From Bacillaceae bacterium IKA-2 (GTDB lineage: Bacteria > Bacillota > Bacilli > Bacillales > Anaerobacillaceae): DNA of 64,000 bases. Positions within the stretch are counted from its first letter, which is position 1, and each line of letters begins with the position of its first letter. Location of the stretch: positions 62,001 to 126,000 of the forward strand of contig CP134492.1 in the NCBI GenBank assembly GCA_031761875.1. The letters run 5' to 3'. The translations under genes were made by a program, and so were the position numbers. Positions 59,806 to 64,000 of the stretch are shown here, piece by piece. The notes beneath the pieces were generated by a model that saw nothing but the letters and a program-made list of their open reading frames with translations, did no database searches and was not told where the DNA came from.

Positions 59806-60888
59806 TTATAATGCCTTTTCCATTAACTTGGGTTTAGCAAAAATCATTCTTCCGGCTGATGTTTGTAAAACACTAGTGACAATTACATCAAGATACTTCC
59901 CAATATGATCACGGCCGCCTTCAACAACGATCATTGTACCGTCATCTAAATAGGCAATCCCTTGATTATGCTCTTTACCATCTTTAATGACTTGAACGTG
60001 TAGTTCCTCACCTGGTAAAACAATTGGTTTAACAGCGTTTGCTAAATCATTTATATTTAGTACAGGGACGCCTTGAAGGTCACAAACTTTGTTTAAGTTA
60101 AAGTCATTCGTAACAACAAGTCCAGATAAGAGTTTTGCAAGCTTTACTAACTTACTATCGACCTCTTGGATTTCTTCGAAGTCACCCTCATAAATCTCAA
60201 CATTAATTGATAATTCTTTTTGAATTTTATTTAAAATATCTAATCCACGACGACCGCGATTTCTTTTGAGAACATCTGAAGAATCAGCAATATGTTGAAG
60301 TTCTTCTAGTACAAACTGTGGAATAATTAGTGTTCCTTCTAGGAAACCGGTCTGGCAAATATCAGCAATTCGACCGTCAATAATTACACTTGTGTCTAAT
60401 ATCTTAAGCTCGACACCGTGTCTTTCTTTTATGTCTTCATCATTATCTTTTTTCTTACTTCTGGAAATTAAATTAATTAGTTCATCACGTTTTTTAAATC
60501 CTACTTGAAAACCTAAATAACCTAAAAGTAATGTCAGGAAAATTGGCAAGATCGAACTCAAGACGGGTACATTAGTTGAACTTATTGTCTGTACAATTAA
60601 AAATGCAACTATTAGTCCAAATATAATTCCCATTGTTCCAAATAGAACATCTGTTACTGGTGCCTTAACTAACTTTTCTTCTACTAGGCGAATTAATCCT
60701 ACAATATAATCAGTAACCCAAAAAGAAGATAAATATAATATAATTGCACCAATTCCAGCACCAACATATGCGTTTGAAACCCAATTAGGTAAACCAAAAT
60801 CCAAAACTTGTATTAAGCTTGGAACAAATAGGAATCCTAAAGTAACACCTAAAATTACAAAGAAAAGCTTTACTATCCATCTAATCAT
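59806..60888 (-). CDS. PIN/TRAM-domain membrane protein (YacL)
   Basis: A 360-residue protein with four membrane helices in the first 130 residues, a PIN nuclease-like domain ([19 protein letters not shown]) and a C-terminal TRAM-type RNA-binding segment. It matches YacL, whose exact role is unknown; RNA cleavage at the membrane is an inference. The ATG at 60886-60888 follows AAGGAGGTG. It lies between disA and ispD. Confidence 0.9.
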   Translation of the reverse strand: MIRWIVKLFFVILGVTLGFLFVPSLIQVLDFGLPNWVSNAYVGAGIGAIILYLSSFWVTDYIVGLIRLVEEKLVKAPVTDVLFGTMGIIFGLIVAFLIVQTISSTNVPVLSSILPIFLTLLLGYLGFQVGFKKRDELINLISRSKKKDNDEDIKERHGVELKILDTSVIIDGRIADICQTGFLEGTLIIPQFVLEELQHIADSSDVLKRNRGRRGLDILNKIQKELSINVEIYEGDFEEIQEVDSKLVKLAKLLSGLVVTNDFNLNKVCDLQGVPVLNINDLANAVKPIVLPGEELHVQVIKDGKEHNQGIAYLDDGTMIVVEGGRDHIGKYLDVIVTSVLQTSAGRMIFAKPKLMEKAL

Positions 60889-61063
60889 TAATTTCACCTC
60901 CTTACCATTATAGACATTCTTTAAAAATTGAAACATTATTTTTAAAAATTTTCTATTTTAAGGTATCGTACATAAATAAAAATAACAAAGTGACGATAGG
61001 TTGTCAATTTTAATGAAAATATTTTAGTATAACGTCAATAAATTAGACCGTCAAGAGGTTTAT

Positions 61064-62137
61064 CTAAATATGTCGATCTATAAACAACTGCTCTTGAATT
61101 CTTGTTAAGCCTTCTTTTATTTTTCGAGCTCTCGCCTCACCAATACCATCAACTTCATCAAGCTCCTTAATACTCGCCCGCATAATTTGAGTTATGTACT
61201 CAAATTTATCAATAATATTTTCTACAACCAAAGGTGGAATTCTTGGTATCTTATGAAGAAGACGATAACCTCTAGGTGTAATTGTATGTTCTGTTAACTT
61301 TACATTTTTAGAGTAGCCCAATAACTTTACAATTACTTGGTCATCAAGCAATTCCTCATTTGATAGTTTCTTTAATTGCTTTAAAATAATTTTTTCATCA
61401 TGATCTGGGTCTTTCATATAATCTTTAATTAAAAGGCCAGCGTCTTTTTCAATATTAGAAACTAACTCTTCTAACTGCATTGAAATTAATCTTCCTTCAT
61501 TTCCTAGCTCATTTACATAGTTCAATATTTCACTTTTAATCCGTAACACCATCTCGACTCGGTGAATGACTTGGGATACTTCTTGAAAAGTTACAAGCTC
61601 TTCGAACTCTAGAGCACCTAAATTTGTGATTCCTTGGTCGAGTACCGATTTATATTTTTCAAGAGTTTGAATGGCTTGGTTTGCTTTCGTCAGTATTACA
61701 CCAATGTCTTTTAATGAATAGCGAAAATCACCTTGATAAAGAGTGATAACATTCCGTCGTTGAGAGATAGAAATAACTAAATTCCCTGTTTGTCGTGCTA
61801 CTCTTTCTGCGGTTCGATGACGAATTCCGGTTTCAATAGATGCAATTGTTGAGTTGGGAACTAGCTGTGTATTGGCATACAAAATTCGGTTCCCTTCTTC
61901 ACTTAAAATAATGGCTCCATCCATTTTTGCCAATTCATACAAATATGCAGGAGAGAATTCACAATTAATAAAAAAACCACCATCAACAATATTCATCATT
62001 TCGCTATTATATCCTAAGACGATTAACCCCCCTGTTTTTGATCTCAACACATTATCGATCCCTTCACGCAAAGGGGTTCCAGGGGAAACTATTTTTAAAA
62101 TATCATTTATAAAAGTTGTTTTTTTACTATTTTCCAA
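61064..62137 (-). CDS. disA: DNA integrity scanning diadenylate cyclase DisA
   Basis: A 357-residue DAC enzyme making c-di-AMP. The N-terminal cyclase domain has Asp-Gly-Ala at 73-75 and RHR at 106-108; a helical middle precedes the C-terminal helix-hairpin-helix DNA-binding domain ([17 protein letters not shown]). In Bacillus it pauses at DNA lesions and checks chromosome integrity before sporulation. The start is TTG at 62135-62137, with AGGAGG upstream. Confidence 0.97.
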   Translation of the reverse strand: MENSKKTTFINDILKIVSPGTPLREGIDNVLRSKTGGLIVLGYNSEMMNIVDGGFFINCEFSPAYLYELAKMDGAIILSEEGNRILYANTQLVPNSTIASIETGIRHRTAERVARQTGNLVISISQRRNVITLYQGDFRYSLKDIGVILTKANQAIQTLEKYKSVLDQGITNLGALEFEELVTFQEVSQVIHRVEMVLRIKSEILNYVNELGNEGRLISMQLEELVSNIEKDAGLLIKDYMKDPDHDEKIILKQLKKLSNEELLDDQVIVKLLGYSKNVKLTEHTITPRGYRLLHKIPRIPPLVVENIIDKFEYITQIMRASIKELDEVDGIGEARARKIKEGLTRIQEQLFIDRHI

Positions 62138-62519
62138 GTGATTAACCTCCTATCAAGATATCGATTGCCTTTTTTATGTTGGAAACCACTACAACTGCTG
62201 TCAATTCGGTAGGTTCCAGCCTCGAAGATTTTGCTTAGGCACGATATTAATAAAAATCTTTTATTTCTTTTCACTCACCTATTTATAGTATATATTAACA
62301 CACTTTAAAGAAATGGTATTAACAACAATCATCATATTATGATAAGAATTGACAAAATATTAAAAGTTCAATGCTTTTCTGTAAAAAGTAAATGGCAGCT
62401 GCTACTTTTTGTTAAGAGTATGGGCATTAAATCAGCTTTGTTTCTTATAATTATCATACCTGGCTTTTGTTATACTAAAAGTAATCTTAATTAAAACCAG
62501 CTAATTTAATATCGTGGCA
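62138..62519 (-). other. disA-radA spacer
   Basis: About 380 bp without a gene. A weak terminator-like hairpin (62382-62415, AAAAAGTA / TACTTTTT) lies after radA. AT-rich sequence near 62290-62320 holds TATA-like boxes but no convincing promoter. The spacing suggests radA and disA are separate transcripts, unlike their tight arrangement in B. subtilis. Confidence 0.5.
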
Positions 62520-63914
62520 TTATTCCTTGCTAAATACTCTGCTTATTACCTCAGAAAGTGTATTACACTGGATCACAGTGATTTTTTTAAAGGCTGAAGG
62601 GTTCCGAATCGTATTACGAGCTACAAAAACTTTTTTAAAGCCCATACGTTCAATTTCTTTTATTCGACTTTCAACAGCAGGCACCTTTTTTAATTCACCT
62701 GTTAATCCAATATCCGCTATAAAAACAGTATCATTCGGTATTCCTTTATTTTTGTATGAAGAAATGATACTCATCAAGACTGCAAGATTACTTGATTGCT
62801 CTTTCAATTGAATTCCACCAGTTGCCTTTATAACGACATTTTTTGTAAATAATTCTATGTTGGCCCTTTGTTCCAAAATAGATATTAGCGTACTTAATTG
62901 GTCTCTTCTCATACACTCTCCTAAACGTGAAGGATATGGCATGAAGGTTTGCGATACTAAACTTTCTACTTCAACGATTATAGGTCTTGTCCCTTCTTTT
63001 ATAACGGTTAATGCACTACCACTAACTATTTCTCCCTCTTCGCGTTGTGTCATGAAATACTCCGAAGGATTATCAATTGCTTTTAAACCTTCCTCCTCCA
63101 TAGAGAAAAAACCAATTTCTCCTGTACTTCCATACCGATTTTTAGAGGTTGAAAGTTGCTTTAACTCCTCTCCATTCTCACCATCAAGAATTAGAACTGC
63201 ATCCACTAAGTGTTCTAGTGCTCGTAAGCCAGCTAACTCGTTATCTTTAGTCATTTGCCCAACCATCATAACTGCCCTTGGTCGTTCTGAATCTTTTGCA
63301 ACATTTAACAAAGCATTTGCGCATTCCATTGTTTGGGTTGGGCTGCCTGGTCGAGATGGAAATTCTTCTAAAACGAAAGTTTGAATACTATCAATGATAA
63401 TAATATCAGGGTTAATTTGTTCAATAGCACCTAAAACATTATTCATGCTAGTGTCACTATATATCCATATATTTTGCTCTATATTAGACATAATTCTTTC
63501 TGCTCGACTTTTTATTTGACTTTCACTCTCTTCTCCACTTGCATAAAGAACACGATAACCTTTTAAGGCGACATCTTGACTAATTTGTAAAAGCAACGTT
63601 GATTTTCCTGCGCCAGGCACCGCAGTTAAAATAGAAATAGAATCTTTAACGATCCCTCCACCCATTACTCGATTAAACTCTGAAATTGACGTAATAATCC
63701 TGTCGCTTTTAGATGAAGACGCTTCTATTAGTCGCTTTACAGAGACATTCCTTTTTGTTATTTCTGGACTTGCCTGTTTTGATTGTGCATTGCCTTTACT
63801 TACCTCTTTTAGTGAATTCCACTCCTGACAATTATCACATTTCCCTTGCCATTTTGGGTGTTCATGATCGCATTTAAAACAGATAAAAACCATTTTCTTC
63901 TTCAATTTAATCAT
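62520..63914 (-). CDS. radA: DNA repair protein RadA/Sms (divergent)
   Basis: A RadA of 464 residues with an N-terminal zinc ribbon (CFKC...CDNC), a RecA-like ATPase with Walker A AVPGAGKST and the RadA-specific KNRYGST, and a C-terminal Lon-like domain (ADIGLTGELKKV). Many conserved Bacillus positions differ: GDPGIGKST becomes AVPGAGKST and VGHVTKEG becomes VGQMTKDN. The start is uncertain. The ATG at 63912-63914 is only three bases after GGAGG, and a TTG at 63903-63905 is 12 bases away. The position next to disA is orthologous. Confidence 0.9.
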   Translation of the reverse strand: MIKLKKKMVFICFKCDHEHPKWQGKCDNCQEWNSLKEVSKGNAQSKQASPEITKRNVSVKRLIEASSSKSDRIITSISEFNRVMGGGIVKDSISILTAVPGAGKSTLLLQISQDVALKGYRVLYASGEESESQIKSRAERIMSNIEQNIWIYSDTSMNNVLGAIEQINPDIIIIDSIQTFVLEEFPSRPGSPTQTMECANALLNVAKDSERPRAVMMVGQMTKDNELAGLRALEHLVDAVLILDGENGEELKQLSTSKNRYGSTGEIGFFSMEEEGLKAIDNPSEYFMTQREEGEIVSGSALTVIKEGTRPIIVEVESLVSQTFMPYPSRLGECMRRDQLSTLISILEQRANIELFTKNVVIKATGGIQLKEQSSNLAVLMSIISSYKNKGIPNDTVFIADIGLTGELKKVPAVESRIKEIERMGFKKVFVARNTIRNPSAFKKITVIQCNTLSEVISRVFSKE

Positions 63915-64000
63915 CTTCCTCCCATAACCATAAAGCATCAATGACCTTTTCTAAGCCTTGCCTATTTTGCTCATTTATTTATCACTTTACCACGAACTAA

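Noticed and set aside
62350-62390. TTGACA on the plus strand as a promoter
   Set aside because: No suitable -10 at 16-18 bp and no plus-strand gene follows.
63971-64000. Open frame at the right edge ending in TGA, possibly the 3' end of clpC
   Set aside because: Only nine codons are visible (LVRGKVINK), too few to identify, although clpC is the expected neighbour.

Overview
The window is low-GC Firmicutes DNA from an endospore-forming member of the Bacillaceae. Almost everything lies on the minus strand. Read from the right edge leftwards, the gene order is that of the Bacillus subtilis origin-proximal region: radA-disA-yacL-ispD-ispF-gltX-(T-box)-cysE-cysS-mrnC-rlmB-rae1-sigH-rpmG-secE-nusG-rplK-rplA-rplJ-rplL-ybxB-rpoB-rpoC-rplGB-rpsL-rpsG-fusA-tuf, the S10/spc/alpha ribosomal protein cluster, ecfA1-ecfA2-ecfT-truA-rplM-rpsI, then ybaK-cwlD-salA, gerD, kbaA, pdaB and an rRNA operon (16S-23S-5S) followed by ten tRNA genes. 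Sporulation genes (sigH, cwlD, gerD, kbaA, pdaB, disA) show that the organism forms spores. I cannot name the genus from this sequence alone.

Layout. 1-1350: ten tRNA genes with repeat-rich spacers and a tRNA promoter of their own. 1505-7065: 5S, 23S and 16S rRNA with strong promoter, boxA-like elements and complementary processing stalks. 7146-12296: sporulation and germination genes. 12465-13826: a flavoprotein disulfide reductase gene broken by an in-frame TGA exactly at the second redox-active cysteine. 14048-33701: the large ribosomal protein, secY, adk, map, infA, rpoA and ECF transporter cluster. 34082-46455: tuf, fusA, rpsG, rpsL, rplGB, rpoC, rpoB. 46887-51613: rRNA methyltransferase, L7/L12, L10, L1, L11, NusG, SecE, L33. 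51848-63914: sigma-H, RNA processing, Cys/Glu tRNA synthetases, cysteine and isoprenoid biosynthesis, c-di-AMP synthesis and RadA.

Most genes make the core transcription-translation machinery, controlled by vegetative promoters and RNA leaders (L10 leader, L13-type leader, rpsJ leader, Cys T-box). The most unusual signal is the TGA-interrupted reductase: the codon sits where the charge-transfer cysteine should be, the rest of the frame is intact over 453 codons, and a small hairpin with a G-rich loop follows at a distance compatible with a bacterial SECIS. It is either a selenoprotein gene or a recent nonsense pseudogene. Other notable items are three families of dispersed palindromic repeats (one pair MITE-like), a hairpin that may bridge the nusG Shine-Dalgarno and start codon, long structured rpoB-rpoC and rpoB upstream spacers, a half-converted zinc site in adenylate kinase, and a divergent RadA.
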